Source: Diadema setosum (Eukaryota > Echinodermata > Echinoidea > Diadematoida > Diadematidae). Taken from it: a stretch of DNA of 64,000 nt. Both the position numbers and the translations under genes were made by a program. The notes under the pieces were generated by a model. It had not been told where the DNA came from. It saw nothing but the letters and a program-made list of their open reading frames with translations, and made no database searches. Below, piece by piece: positions 10,471-21,584 of this stretch. The first letter of the stretch is position 1; every line of letters starts with the position of its first letter. The stretch lies in contig CM067075.1 in the NCBI GenBank assembly GCA_033980235.1, positions 21,237,511 through 21,301,510 on the forward strand, written 5' to 3'.

Positions 10471-12496
10471 TTAGAACTCGGTAGAAAACTTGAAATGTCC
10501 ACGATTATTGGCCACATCAGGCTTATCTAGTTTTACAATCAAGTTTTTCTTGGGATAGAAAATGTTGTCTTTAGGGTTGGGCCACTTCCAGTGCTTTCCA
10601 GCTCGCTCCATAACCGAGACCTGGTAGTCTCCCTGATCTCCTACTGCAATCACTTCTCCTGGATAAAGGATCCCTTGGTAGTCAACTGCATACCAGTCAC
10701 CAACATGGGCTAGGATATGATCAGAAGGTTCATTGCTAAGGGTTGGTGATGTTGGCACTCTCCTTTCATCCCCGTCGTCATCCTCTGTGAGCATGCATGC
10801 AGCGATACTTTCACCTTCCACCTTGAAATGGTGCATGGTAGCAATGTTGCTGATTGGCTTTGCGTTTTGGAAAACTGTCTGCAGATCAAGGTTTGTGTTT
10901 CTGCGGTCTGTCTCCCTCTGATCCATTCCTGATACGCTGACATTCTTCATCCTTGATGCAGCAGCTACAAATGTGGAAGCATTTGTGACAATTGCCTTTC
11001 GTGCTTTCACCTGCATCCACACCTCCCGCTTGACAGAACCTCCAATCCCATTAACAGGACCCTTTCCATGGGATGTTGCAAAGAAATTCCACTTGAGTTG
11101 AATCTTGTGTTTGGCTTCCAGCACTGGGATTGTTGCTGCAAGGAACCTGTTTTTAAACTGTGATGCTGGTCCATCAGACCATATGGAAACAGATTTTGAT
11201 GCAGGAATTGTGTCCAAGACAGCATCAATGTAGGCTACCACAGTGTCCTTAGTGTGAGTCAAGTTGTCAGATGCAAGAACGCTGAAAGTAAGGTTTCCTC
11301 CACACCACTTTGCCACTGTGAACAAGCTAACTTGCCTCTGGTTCCAGTGAGCACTCTGGATTTCATCCTGTGCTACACAAGTATAGTTTTCTGAAAAATC
11401 TACATGAATGACCACTTCTTGATCATTTGTCCGAGATGCTTTATTGCGTTCTTTGTTGTAGGATGCTGCTTGTTGCCGTTTGATGTAACAATGCTGGAGA
11501 AACTGAGGGAGTAAGTCGCAAATGTAGTCTGCCAACTCATCTGTTGTGCCTTCCTCAATGGACTTGATAAGTCTTGAGTCATCACCCTGCTTCCACACAT
11601 ACCAAGATGCTCCTGCAGTTTCATAGTTGAAATGAGATCTGAATCCTGCACCATCTTTACACTTTGAACACTGGTTCAGCCAACATTCTTGAGTTAGCTC
11701 CTGACAAAGTAGTTGCTGAGGGAGATCATGAGAGTAGGCAGGGAATTCAGGAGAAGCATCATGGAGAGCATTGATGGCATAGATGAAATTCTCATGATAC
11801 CTGCACAAGCACACATTGTGGGGGAGTTTGCTACCAAAAAGAACATGTTTGGGACGAAGTTCTGCAAACTTGCTTTTACCAATTTTAACATCTGGGTGAT
11901 CATTCTGGAAAAGAGAGTACGTTTCCATCACAGATGTCAAATGCCTCACTTGCATTTTGGTTTTCTGTCCAGTGGAGGAGCGCACATTTACAACATCTTT
12001 CCTGCCAGGGGCCTGCCGGCTAATATCATCACGCTGGTAGAAGTTACGAACAAGATCAATTGTATCTTGGCTGAGGCCAAGAGCATGTGACTTTTTTGGT
12101 TCCTTTGAGGTTGATGGAAGAGACAAGCCCAATTCCTTTACAAAGAGGTTGCGGCACACAACTTTTCTGCAACTGGGCGTGTTTGGTAGCATCCTCCGGA
12201 GCTTGGCGGTTGCTTTAGCGTACACCTTAGCACTGTCAAAAGGGGACTTCTTCTAATTGGCAGCAGCTTTTCCTTCTTTGCTTTACGCCAAAGGGCAATT
12301 CTGTTTCTGGTATCTTCCTTCTTCTTTTCCCTAAGTTGATTTTGAATGCATTTTGGTAGAGAACTTTCAGCCTTCTTCTTCTTCAGCCGTGATTTGGCAG
12401 CTTCAAGTCTATGTCTCTCTTTGTACTCCTCATGATTTCCAGTAGCTTCAGTTTGGCTCTGAAGCGCCGTTGTCTTTCAGCATTCGTGAGTGGCAT
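10471..12496 (-). pseudogene. Transposase-like DDE protein, N-terminus frameshifted
   Basis: A 584-codon frame ends at 10471 and opens at 12225 without an ATG. The true N-terminus lies upstream. ATG at 12496 gives MPLTNAERQRRFRAKL, a 1-nt loss shifts it to a Lys/Arg/Glu-rich track (NHEEYKERHRLEAAKSRLKK...), and a second 1-nt loss in the run CCCCTTTTGAC near 12235 shifts it into the long frame. Visible features of the long frame are a Cys/His cluster (CLCRYHENF at about residue 139, CWLNQCSKC at about 181), HVDFSENY (Asp at about 276), IWSDGPASQFKNR (Asp at about 351) and SHGKGPVNGIGGSVKR (about 386-400). The spacing fits an RNase-H-fold DDE/D core. In relatives as I remember them the last motif reads GKGxxDG, so the Asn here would remove the third acidic residue. 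Such proteins are common, unnamed transposon or transposon-derived genes in marine invertebrates, and I do not assign a superfamily. Very likely non-functional. Confidence 0.6.
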
Positions 12497-12539
12497 TCTC
12501 AATTTCTCTGCTGAAACAAATAGGAATTGTCAAATTGAT

Positions 12540-13912
12540 TAATCCAAATTATTTCCAGGAGTAAATGTGATTATTATTATTTTTTTTTTTTTTGTCGTAG
12601 ATAATGCAGGATACTAAATCATTACCTTACATTTAATGAAAATGAAAATTTCGTTTGGGCAAAATTTTTGCATATGTTAGCAGAAAATATTAAAGGCAAG
12701 TTGCACTTGATATAGAATCCAATTGCTTTAATTCTATTAAGCCTTGTAATTTGGGGTAATTTGAACCAAAGTATAGAATGAGCTGGTAAATCATACATAA
12801 TGAGACAAATAATGTAAACTACAGCAGCTACATGTAACTGACCCTGTGTATCAGTTTGAATTTACATATAGAGAGTAACAAATGTTATTTTCAAATACAT
12901 TCCAGGGCAAACAGTTTTCAGCAAGTACATGTAGATTTAAAATGTATGTTCATCTATGGGTCAATCCACATCAAATCAACCAATGCTGTTAACCCGACCC
13001 CCTTCAATTTTCTTGAAACTCGCACCAAATGTGCCCCCAAGTGTCTGACGGAAGATTCTGAAATATTTTGCCCCAAGGTCAAACGGTTGCTAAGATACGG
13101 CCTCCCTTAGCAACCAATGCGTGGCCGAATAACCGAGTTTAAATAAAATTTGCTATTTTTGATTGACTGCTGCAGCCAGGTTAGATGAGATACATTGCTC
13201 ATTTTCAGTAAATTGGAAGAACTTCATGACCTTAACATGCACAATATATTATTGCGCGGATCTGACAATCCGTTATTGCGCAAGAGGTCACCGAAAATGG
13301 TGTTAAGCGTCAAAGTTAATGTTTTCGGGTGTATGTTTGGAAGCTGATAACTTCAAAATTCAATTAGCTGAGATCCCAATATTATGCATATTTGGAGACT
13401 CTCACTTGCTCTACACACCTACCAAAAATCGGCCAAAAAGTATGTGTCGTTTTCTTGAAGGGCGCCCTCAAAGTTGGATTTTTTCAAAAAGTTGCCAAGT
13501 TCAAGGTCACAAATCACCCCTCATCCCATCGAGGAGTGACACCAATTTTTGTGCATGATAGACATTTACCTATATTTTCATTGGTTACCAAAAAACTTTT
13601 GTAACCAGAATGTTTAATAGCTGGTTTACGCATTCGAAAATGGTCGTAAACGCCCCCAAAATCAACGTAAAATGACACCTGGGGTTTACAGCACATTTCA
13701 AATTGTGATAAATCAGAGATGAAGTGCCAAGACACAATGGTATCTTATGTGATGATAGTCTGTAATTAGTACAAAAAGGATATACATCACAAATCGTTTT
13801 GTCTTATTGACAATGACCTTGAAAATGTAGCTGAAAACCGCAAAAAAAAAAAAACAATAAATCGGTCAATTTTCCGTAGCCATAATGGTGTTAAAGCGTG
13901 TTTACATTGACT
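12540..13912. other. Non-coding; probable old repeat from about 12960
   Basis: Sequence from about 12960 ('gggtcaatccacatcaaatc' onward) is GC-richer and reads like a dispersed marine-invertebrate repeat, but I cannot name it. The short frames of 70-84 aa overlap on both strands and look random. Confidence 0.4.
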
Positions 13913-14275
13913 TTGATTTTTTACCTATATTGTACATTTTGCTACAAAATGCTACTCCTTCGCCATTTCTAACCCGGTTTCAATTCCATTTGCTTTAAGT
14001 GATGGCACTAGGTGAGGGCTTCAAAACTTCTACACAGAATTTTGACCTTTGACTTCTTTGACCTCTGACCTTGATTTTTTACCTATATTGTACCTTGGCT
14101 ACAAAATGCTACTCCTTCGCCATTTCTAACCCGATTTCGATTCCGTTTGCTTTATGTGATGGCACTAGGTGAGGGCTTCAAAACTTCTACTCAGAATTTT
14201 GACCTTTGACTTCTTTGACCTTTGACCTTGATCTTTTTACCTATATTGCACATTTTGCTTCTAGATGCTACTTCC
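13913..14275 (+). repeat. Tandem repeat, about 158-bp unit, 2.3 copies
   Basis: Copies at 13913-14070 and 14071-14227 plus a partial third at 14228-14275. Each starts TTGATTTTTTACCTATATTG and ends in runs of TGACCTTTGAC. The copies differ at several positions, so this is not a recent duplication. TGACCT pairs with 1-bp spacing occur at 14059-14071 and 14216-14228. Confidence 0.8.
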
Positions 14276-14300
14276 GGCGGGGACATATATTACGCACCGC

Positions 14301-15247
14301 GTAATTTCTACTTTTCCTTGTTTATTCATCCCTTTCTCACTTTTTGTTGGTTCTTGCTCCCTTTTGTCTTGCCTAATTCCGGGAGAAACACAAGATTTAA
14401 ACTGCTGAATATTTCAGTGATGATCCTGGACAGTTTTTCTTGCAATTCAGATATTTCATAATACATAAAAAAGGACACGGAAGAAGAAAAACAAAAAAGG
14501 CTAATTGTCCGTTAAACAGAAGAGTCAGTCTTAGTTGAAGCAATCGCCGAGATTTGCAAGGAGGATACATACCGCTTCACGACCACTGAATTATAATACC
14601 ATGTGGTGTACAGAGTTATAGTGCACACAGCAGCGCTACGGGCGGTTGACCGTTTAGACAAGGCAATGATTACATAATACGTACACATGTCTTCTGATAT
14701 TATGAAGCCCGAGGGGGGGGGGGGGGGGCACCACTCAGATATATTGGGGTATACACATGCGCATTATCTTACTAATCTTTCTTATATACTTCACTTGGTC
14801 CCCCTTTCCTTATTCATCCCTTTCTCAGTTTTTGTTGGTTCTTGCTCCCTTTTGTCTTGCCTAATTCCGGGAGAAACACAAGATTTAAACCTCTGAATAT
14901 TTTAGTGATGATCCTGGACAGTTTTTCTTGCAATTCATAATACATAAAAAAAGGACACGGAAGAAGAAAAACAACAAAGGCTAATTGTCCGTTAAACAGA
15001 AGAGTCAGTCTTAGTTGAAGCAATCGCCGAGCTTTGCAAGGAGGATACATACCGCTTCACGACCACTGAATTATAATAACATGTGGTGTACAGAGTTAAG
15101 TGCACACAGCAGCGCTACGGGTGGTTGACCGTTTAGACAAGGCAATGATTACATGATACGTTCACATGTCTTCTGATATTATGAAGCCCGAGGGGGGGGG
15201 GGGGGGGGGGGCACCACTCAGATATATTGGGGTATACACATGCGCAT
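14301..15247 (+). repeat. Tandem duplication, about 0.45-kb unit, 2 copies
   Basis: The block 14301-14758 recurs at about 14797-15247 almost unchanged: 'tattcatccctttctca' through 'aattccgggagaaacac', 'gaccgtttagacaaggcaat', a long G-tract (14711-14728 and 15192-15211) and 'cagatatattggggtatac'. A few indels separate the copies. No coding content is evident. Confidence 0.8.
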
Positions 15248-15249
15248 AA

Positions 15250-16787
15250 AAGAAATGCGTAAAGAGGGGTCTTTTTTTCGCCGGAGGACGTGTAACGCAC
15301 AGTACGCATTAAGGCGTCCAAAATCGTCGGATTTTCAGCAAAAAGGGGTAGTTTTGAAATCGGACTAAAATGCGTTAAGGGGGTAAAATTGTGTGTTTTT
15401 TTTCCCTATAAATTCACATAAATTCCATTATTGTAAATATTTTCATAAGTTTTAGAAAAAATAAAGGAATTTACATGAATTTATTGTAAAAACACAATTC
15501 ACATTGGATTTGTACTCTAAATCATGTTTTTGAGCAATTTTTGGCTTGACAAATTTTTTTCAAAGGAGCATGGCTTGAAGACCGTATGCACAAGCGCGCC
15601 AATATTGGTCTCAAACGTTGCGCGATTAGCAAAAGAAAATTGCCATGAAACGGTATGGGGGAAACATCTCGCGTTGCGAACTTATCGCACGAAGCGTCCA
15701 GGAGCGGGGCCATTATGTCCCCCCCCCCCCCCCCCCCCCGGTAAGTTAGGGTTAAAGTTAAATTTCAATAACTAAATAGTTAACAAAAATTTCAACTGCA
15801 TAAATGGAACCATTGACCCCCAAAACATAAGGTTAGACACCAAAATCACACTAAGAGACCCATAAATGACAAAGTTATGGCCAAAAAATTGTCAAGGAAA
15901 ATGGCGGCCATTTTGGATTTCGGCCCGTCACACTTTTTTGTTAGCCCCCACAACAAAAATTTTGTCATTTCATCTTGTGATAGAATAAAAGCAATGCAAA
16001 AAAAAAAAAAAAAAAAAAAAAAAAACTGTTGCAAGAATGAAATGACAAAAAAAAAAAACAAATAATAAATAAATAAATCACCCCTGTATAGCCCACTCCT
16101 AACTTCTGGGTATACATTATTTTGTTATTACATTAATTAGTGGGCGATGTGGAAACAAATGTGAACACACCCCATAAAAATGCAATAAAATCATCATTGG
16201 AAGCAATCGGTCATGTAATAATACCCACTTATGTAATAAAATCATCCACAAATTTGTAGCAATGGCTAGTAATGTTAAAATAGTCACAAAGGTAATCTCT
16301 TGCTCTCCAACCAAGCGTTGTTAGCACATTTGTGGATGTTATCGTATTTGGGCACTTGTTGATGTTATTACATTATTGTTTGATACAGTACTTGGATTGT
16401 TTCAACACCCATGATTATAGAAAAAAAAGCAAACCAATGAGACTTGAAGTTCCTGAACGTGACTACGAATCGATTGACGAAACACACTAGTAGTCACAGT
16501 GGATATGCATATGGAGAATGCATGCATGCAGTACAGTACAGTGCATGCTTACAAAATACAAAACCACATGACCTCAACCAGTGCCGACGAAATCAGAATC
16601 AATCCCTTTTTTTACAATTAAAATTTCCAAAATTTTTTTTTGGGGGGAGTTCCTTGAAATAATTTTTAGCCATTTTTAATAATTAAGTGCAGTAATACAA
16701 TTTTTTTAGGTGATCAGTAGGACGTGTGGAATGTAAACATTCACTATAACCATCCTCATTTTCTGGGTGAAAATGAAACAGATCAGG
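15250..16787. other. Non-coding with C20, A35 and other homopolymers
   Basis: A C-tract at about 15719-15739 and an A-tract at about 15997-16025 dominate. A 'cggccgtcacacttttttgt' type block near 15920 resembles dispersed repeats. No gene is supported. Confidence 0.4.
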
Positions 16788-17846
16788 CGAGCGAAGTGGT
16801 CTGGGCCTTGGCTCGGCCGCGGCCGAGCCTGGCCTTTTCTCAGTGTAAACGCAAAATGGCCAAATGCGGTACCAAATTTAGTCTGGCTTCCAGACCCTCT
16901 GCCCGTACTATTTCGCTATTGAGGATATTAACCACCTCAACTTCGAAAACTATTTGATTAGTTTATGGTGGTTTTGTCCTGCAAAGGATTTTTCCTTCGG
17001 CAAAAGCCTTTGCCGAACGGCGACTTCGTCGCCACGGATTCCAGTTTGCAAAGGGTCTGAAAACCAGACTATACCAAATTGCGTTTGTTTTCAAGCAGAG
17101 CGCCACTACTACAAAATAATTATTGAAAGGTTTTAATTAAAAGCCCGGGCCGAGCCCGGCACTGTAAACAGACAGAATTGCGGGGCTCGGCCCCGCAATT
17201 GAGGCCGGGCTCGGCCCAGCCCCGCACTGTAAACGGGGTCTTAGACCCCGTTTACAGTGCGGGGCCGGGCTCGGCCGCGGCTCGGCCACGGCCGAGCCCG
17301 GCCTCAATTGCGCGGCCGAGCCTCGCAATTTTGTCCGTTTACACTGCTGGGCTCGGCCGCGCTTTTGATTCAAACCTTTCAATATTTTGTCGTAGTGGCG
17401 CTCTGCTTGTAAACAAATGCAATTTGGTATTGTCTGGTTTTCAGACCCTTTGCCAAATGAATTCCGTGGCGACGAAGTCGCCGTTCGGGCAAAGGCCTTT
17501 GCCGAAGGAAAGAATCCTTTGCAGGACAAAACCACCTTAAACTATACTTGTTTTCGACGTTGAGGGGGTTAATATCCTGAATAGCGAAAGATACAGGCAG
17601 AGGGTTTGGAAGCCAGACTAAAATTGGCCGCGCAGTTGGCCGCGCATTTGGCCCAGTTTGCGTTTACACTGAGAAAAGGCCGGGCTCGGCCGCGGCTCGG
17701 CCGCGGCCGAGACCACCTCCAGAGCGAGGCCAAATGCGAGGCCAATTTTGGCCTCGCATTTGGCCTTTTGCGCGTTTACACTGAAGCGAGGCTGGACTCG
17801 GCCGCGGCCGAGCCGCGGCCGAGCCTCGCACTGTAAACGGGGTCAT
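16788..17846. mobile_element. GC-rich giant foldback element, about 1.06 kb
   Basis: The region is one long imperfect palindrome. Its centre is a perfect 22-bp arm pair around TTA at 17241-17243 (arms 17219-17240 and 17244-17265, containing CACTGTAAACGGGGTC). Matching outer blocks include GGTGGTTTTGTCCTGCAAAG (16968) with CTTTGCAGGACAAAACCACC (17516), and ACGGCGACTTCGTCGCCACG (17017) with CGTGGCGACGAAGTCGCCGT (17465). Arm ends carry many copies of CGGCCGCGGCCGAGCC and of GTTTACACTG/CAGTGTAAAC. GC content is far above the flanks. It resembles sea urchin TU-type foldback transposons in plan (long arms with internally repetitive outer parts). The long open frames inside are side effects of the repeats. 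Confidence 0.8.
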
Positions 17847-17849
17847 AGA

Positions 17850-18558
17850 GTATTCATGACACTTCATCTACAGATAGCGTATGACACGGAAAAGTACTTT
17901 GAGCATTTGACTCTTTGGCACAGAAAGGATTAAAAAGGTTTCTTCGCGGGACAGAAGCCCCAGTGCCATTAGACTAAACATCTTCTCCAGGACAAGCATC
18001 TTTTATAACCACTTAAATCCATGAACCAGGATGTTTTGACTCTTTTATTCCAATATCCACGTTTGATTGTGTGATGAACAGGAATCATGTATGTTTGTTG
18101 CTCTTTGCTGTTTAAAATGATGATGGCAATGACAAATACCTGGGCTAGAAATGTACTTAAATTTCGTCAAATGCTTTGTTCTTTAAATGATGGATTCAAA
18201 TATGATTTATTGATAACCTATTGAAGCTGTGTACCATTTTAAGGAATTAAAGTCACTGCAGATGTGTATTCCGTATGTAATAATATCAGATTAAAAATAA
18301 AACTACACGTCATAGAAAATCATAATGTGTATTTTCATTTTACATTAACATCTTGTTCATCACCCAATGTAGGGGGAGAGATGTGATGTATGTGAATACA
18401 AAACGATTGTAACGCCATATGCTGGCCGAGGCAGGACAACTTGCAATTGCATAATAAAGACATTCTGCAACTACATCTGACATAGTCCACATTTGTCTCT
18501 TTTGCGCTCGTCACAAATACCATATCCGTCAAGATACGTGTACATGTACGGTTATATA
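17850..18558. other. Non-coding, no gene seen
   Basis: AT-rich sequence without open frames or repeats that I recognise. Confidence 0.4.
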
Positions 18559-18559
18559 G

Positions 18560-18880
18560 GGCCTAGCTCACCTGAGCCAAGGGCTCGAGTGAGCTTCTGC
18601 GATCATTCATCGTCGGGCGGCCGTCGTGCCTAAACTTTTCGCGGGTTTTCTTTAAACTTGGCAGGTAGCATCCATATAAAATGCGATGGCATGATTTTTC
18701 CCCTCTCTTTCTAGAACGATAAGTGCTATGACATTGGAAAGAATATTGGGGCCTATACTTGAGTTTCTCATGGCGGATTTTGGCGTGGGGTACGTGGGGG
18801 GCTAGATTCGGAGCCAATTTTAAAAGTCATGTCCATGGGCAAATGAACACTGTTGCCCTATGACCCATGGAGACTCCTAC
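18560..18880. repeat. Dispersed repeat with nested hairpin at its end
   Basis: AGCTCACCTGAGCC...GGGCTCGAGTGAGCT (18566-18596) forms a nested hairpin, followed by 'cttctgcgatcattcatcg' and 'aacttttcgcgggttttctt'. This 'CCTGAGC..GAGTGAGCTT.TG.GATC' start is a recurrent dispersed repeat in marine invertebrate genomes, from memory. Confidence 0.55.
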
Positions 18881-19394
18881 GGATAGGGATACCCTGAACC
18901 CCAAATTAGATAATTTGAAAAAAAAAATGATATTAAGTAAAATCCGAAATATTGTTAGTAAATACATTGGTGAGTGTTACTTTCAAGTTGTTTCTTGCAG
19001 ACCTAGAGTGGGGCCCGATGAAGACCAGGGCATGATTGGAGGCTAGCTTTCGGATTTTAATTCTCTCTTTTGCAAATCGCTGGATGAACTATTCTACAAA
19101 CGTGGTAGATCAGTGTGATAGAATAGGACCCTTGCCCCACTACCACTCTTTTTTTTTTCTTTCTTTTTTTACTTTTTCCTTTATAATATTGATCATTATT
19201 TATTTTTGTATTTTTTTTTTTTTTGCTGTGTTCTTAGGAGATAATCTCAAGTATGCGTGGAAGGTAAACTTGCGATACTACGCAGAGCGTTGGAATCATA
19301 GGTTTTGTGTTAAGGTGTTATATTCCCCTGTTAATAGTCCGTGGTGACATCATGATGTATACGACATACATACATATCAAAATTAGAAAAGAAC

Positions 19395-19540
19395 TCAAGC
19401 TCATGCTGTAATTACCCAACAGTTTATTTTGACACACAATTTTCGGACTCCTCTCCCTTTATCAAGACTAATAGTGTTTATGAGGAGCCCGAAAATGTGT
19501 GTGGAAAAATAAACTGTTGGTAAATTACAACATGAGCTTG
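19395..19540. mobile_element. Hairpin MITE, about 59-bp arms
   Basis: Left arm 19395-19453 (CAAGCTCATGCTGTAATTAC... to ...TTTTCGGACTCCTC) and right arm 19482-19540 are inverted complements with a few mismatches. The loop is 28 bp (tccctttatcaagac...). No coding. Confidence 0.75.
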
Positions 19541-20097
19541 ACGAAAAGGAGGAGGCAGCGGAGGTTGCGTTCGTTCACTTTATTTAATGCCTATAACGTC
19601 AATACCGCGAATTTGACACCTCGACGAGCCTTCGTTAGAGCTTTGGAAATCAATGATACATTATATATGTACAATAATCCATTATATAATGTAATGATGT
19701 CTTTATTGATATTTAAAAACAAAGGACATGTTGACACATTATATTATAGTTGATTTGGGAGATTAATCGTTGATTTTCTTAAAGTTGAAGTTAAAAACTT
19801 AAAGTTAATTGTATATCTTTTGATAAAACGAGGCCCTGGTCCATGGTTCTATTCTGGACACATGGTAGGTCAATGACACATTTACAAATACTTACAGTGA
19901 ACAAATAACAATATAGCTATATTTACAACAGATTTGTGACGTTGACAACAATCACACAGAATTAATTAATCACCGTATATACACTTCCCCACGCAGTACA
20001 CGCACTGTATTACATTTCTTATTGCTGAAGTGTTAATCAAGTGTACTAATTATATATTTTCCTGGATACGTATTACACACACACACACATATGTATG

Positions 20098-20158
<61 letters not shown>

Positions 20159-21320
20159 TGAAAGAAATTAGAAACTCTCTCTTTATACATGTATGTACAT
20201 TACATATAGTGTGTGTCTGTGTGTGTGCGTGTAAAAGCAGGCTTAATATCATGGCAAGACAAACTTTCGCGCTCGCATCCATCCTTCCACACAATGCAAT
20301 TTATAGCAATGGTAGGGGAAAATACATTGTAATAAGTGTATTAGTGTATTATATGTGTGCACACATATAGGTGTTTGCGAGCAGTGGTGTGTGTGTGTGT
20401 GCGTGTGTGTGTGTGTTTGTGTAAGTTTAAACGCTGTAGGCCAACTTTATTGTTTCTGTAGTAAATTTCTGCCATTATTTTAAGACGTAACTTGTGTCAT
20501 AATGAAGTTGAATGTTGACATGGTTAGGGTTTTTTTTTTTTTTCGTGTGTATTGAGCATGCATCATTGTTGATGATAAGTGTTTTGCACAGTAGATAGAT
20601 TGAAAAAGACGAAGACATACAATTAAATGCAACATTGACCACAAGCATCATTTTCAGCAATTAACGAAAGTCCGTTTTTATTTATAGTCAAAGATGGTAG
20701 CACTATTTATAATCAAAGACAATTCAAAAATTTCATGGTAGCACTATTACGGCATACAGTTATTCAGCTTGTTTCATTTGAGAATTACTTCTGCCTGCAA
20801 GTATTACATGAATCCTTTGTTATTGTGAAATTTAAACCTAGCCTCTTCATGAAAGAAGCGGGTGATTCACACTTCTCTTTATTTCTGAACTTGATTTTTG
20901 AGAAAATTGGTGATCAAATGATACTTTTGTTGTATTACGAATCTTTCCATAATTTCTGTATCTTTTCCTAGATTTTCAAAGACTTTCTAACAATAGTTTC
21001 TCTGTTCCACGGTCCAAGGAGCTTCAGGGGCTTTTCGTAGTAGCAGATAAATGTATCAATCGGAAGGAGTTTCACGATTTTGCCTCAAAACACGTTACCA
21101 TTAATTTTGTTGAAATGAGAAATACGTGTATTTGTATTCCAGCATTAAACCTAAGCAACAGGTCGTCAGGGTTGTATGTTTTTCGTTTGTTGTTTGTTTA
21201 AAGGCGATAGGAGCTTCAAACATTCTGACTGATTTTTTTTTTCTTTTCGGCATTAAGGGCAGTAGACATCATGCGTAGCCATGGTCGATTCTGAGCCCCT
21301 GTATCTCTAGCTCACGTGAT
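19541..21320. other. 3' flank of the micro-exon gene with microsatellites
   Basis: Contains (AC)n at 20082-20094, (TA)n at 20099-20156, (TG)n at 20211-20233 and about 20386-20420. Apart from the possible poly(A) signal listed separately, nothing else stands out. Confidence 0.6.
20878..20883 (-). terminator. Possible poly(A) signal AATAAA
   Basis: AATAAA on the minus strand, about 440 nt downstream of the micro-exon gene's stop codon. A second AATAAA lies near 20668. Only position supports either. Confidence 0.3.
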
Positions 21321-21584
21321 CTACACCTCGCGTTGCGCTTGCTCTGAGCGGCGTTTACGGCTCGCGTGAGTGCGACTACGGCGGCCGCGACGTCCTGGAT
21401 CCTTCGCGGCCTCACGGCGTTGGCGCGTCTTCTCGGCGTGTTCGTCAGGAGCGGCACGTTCCTGTCTTTCCTCGACCTCGACAGCACGTTTTTGTACTTC
21501 CACTGCTGCACCAGTTTTTTCGGCAACAGCCTGTCGTCTGCGCCTCTGTAGAGCATTTATGCTGCGTCGACGACGAACTTGTGG
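21321..21584 (-). CDS. Micro-exon gene, terminal exon (Arg-rich tail)
   Basis: Acceptor ...cttcctacag at 21585-21586. The previous exon ends in phase 0, which selects the frame PQVRRRRSINALQRRRRQ... with 87 codons before TAG. About a quarter of the residues are Arg, with many Glu, Gln and Ala. Two RRRR sites match furin-type basic cleavage motifs. The stretch is strikingly GC-rich compared with all neighbouring DNA, and the high GC ends with this frame's stop, which supports this frame over the two others that are also open here. Confidence 0.65.
   Translation of the reverse strand, partial: PQVRRRRSINALQRRRRQAVAEKTGAAVEVQKRAVEVEERQERAAPDEHAEKTRQRREAAKDPGRRGRRSRTHASRKRRSEQAQREV

Noticed and set aside
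10733..12090. Plus-strand and shifted-frame ORFs inside the transposase-like gene
   Set aside because: Shadows of the 584-codon minus-strand frame.
17137..17836. Open frames of 60-132 aa on both strands in the GC-rich palindrome
   Set aside because: They arise from GC-rich inverted repeats; mirrored frames exist on both strands and the composition is purely repeat-driven.
21445..21584. Cys-rich alternative frame of the terminal exon (CCRKNWC..., stop near 21445)
   Set aside because: It would need the previous exon to end in phase 1, but the linker exon ends in phase 0. The GC-rich coding-like stretch also continues past its stop.
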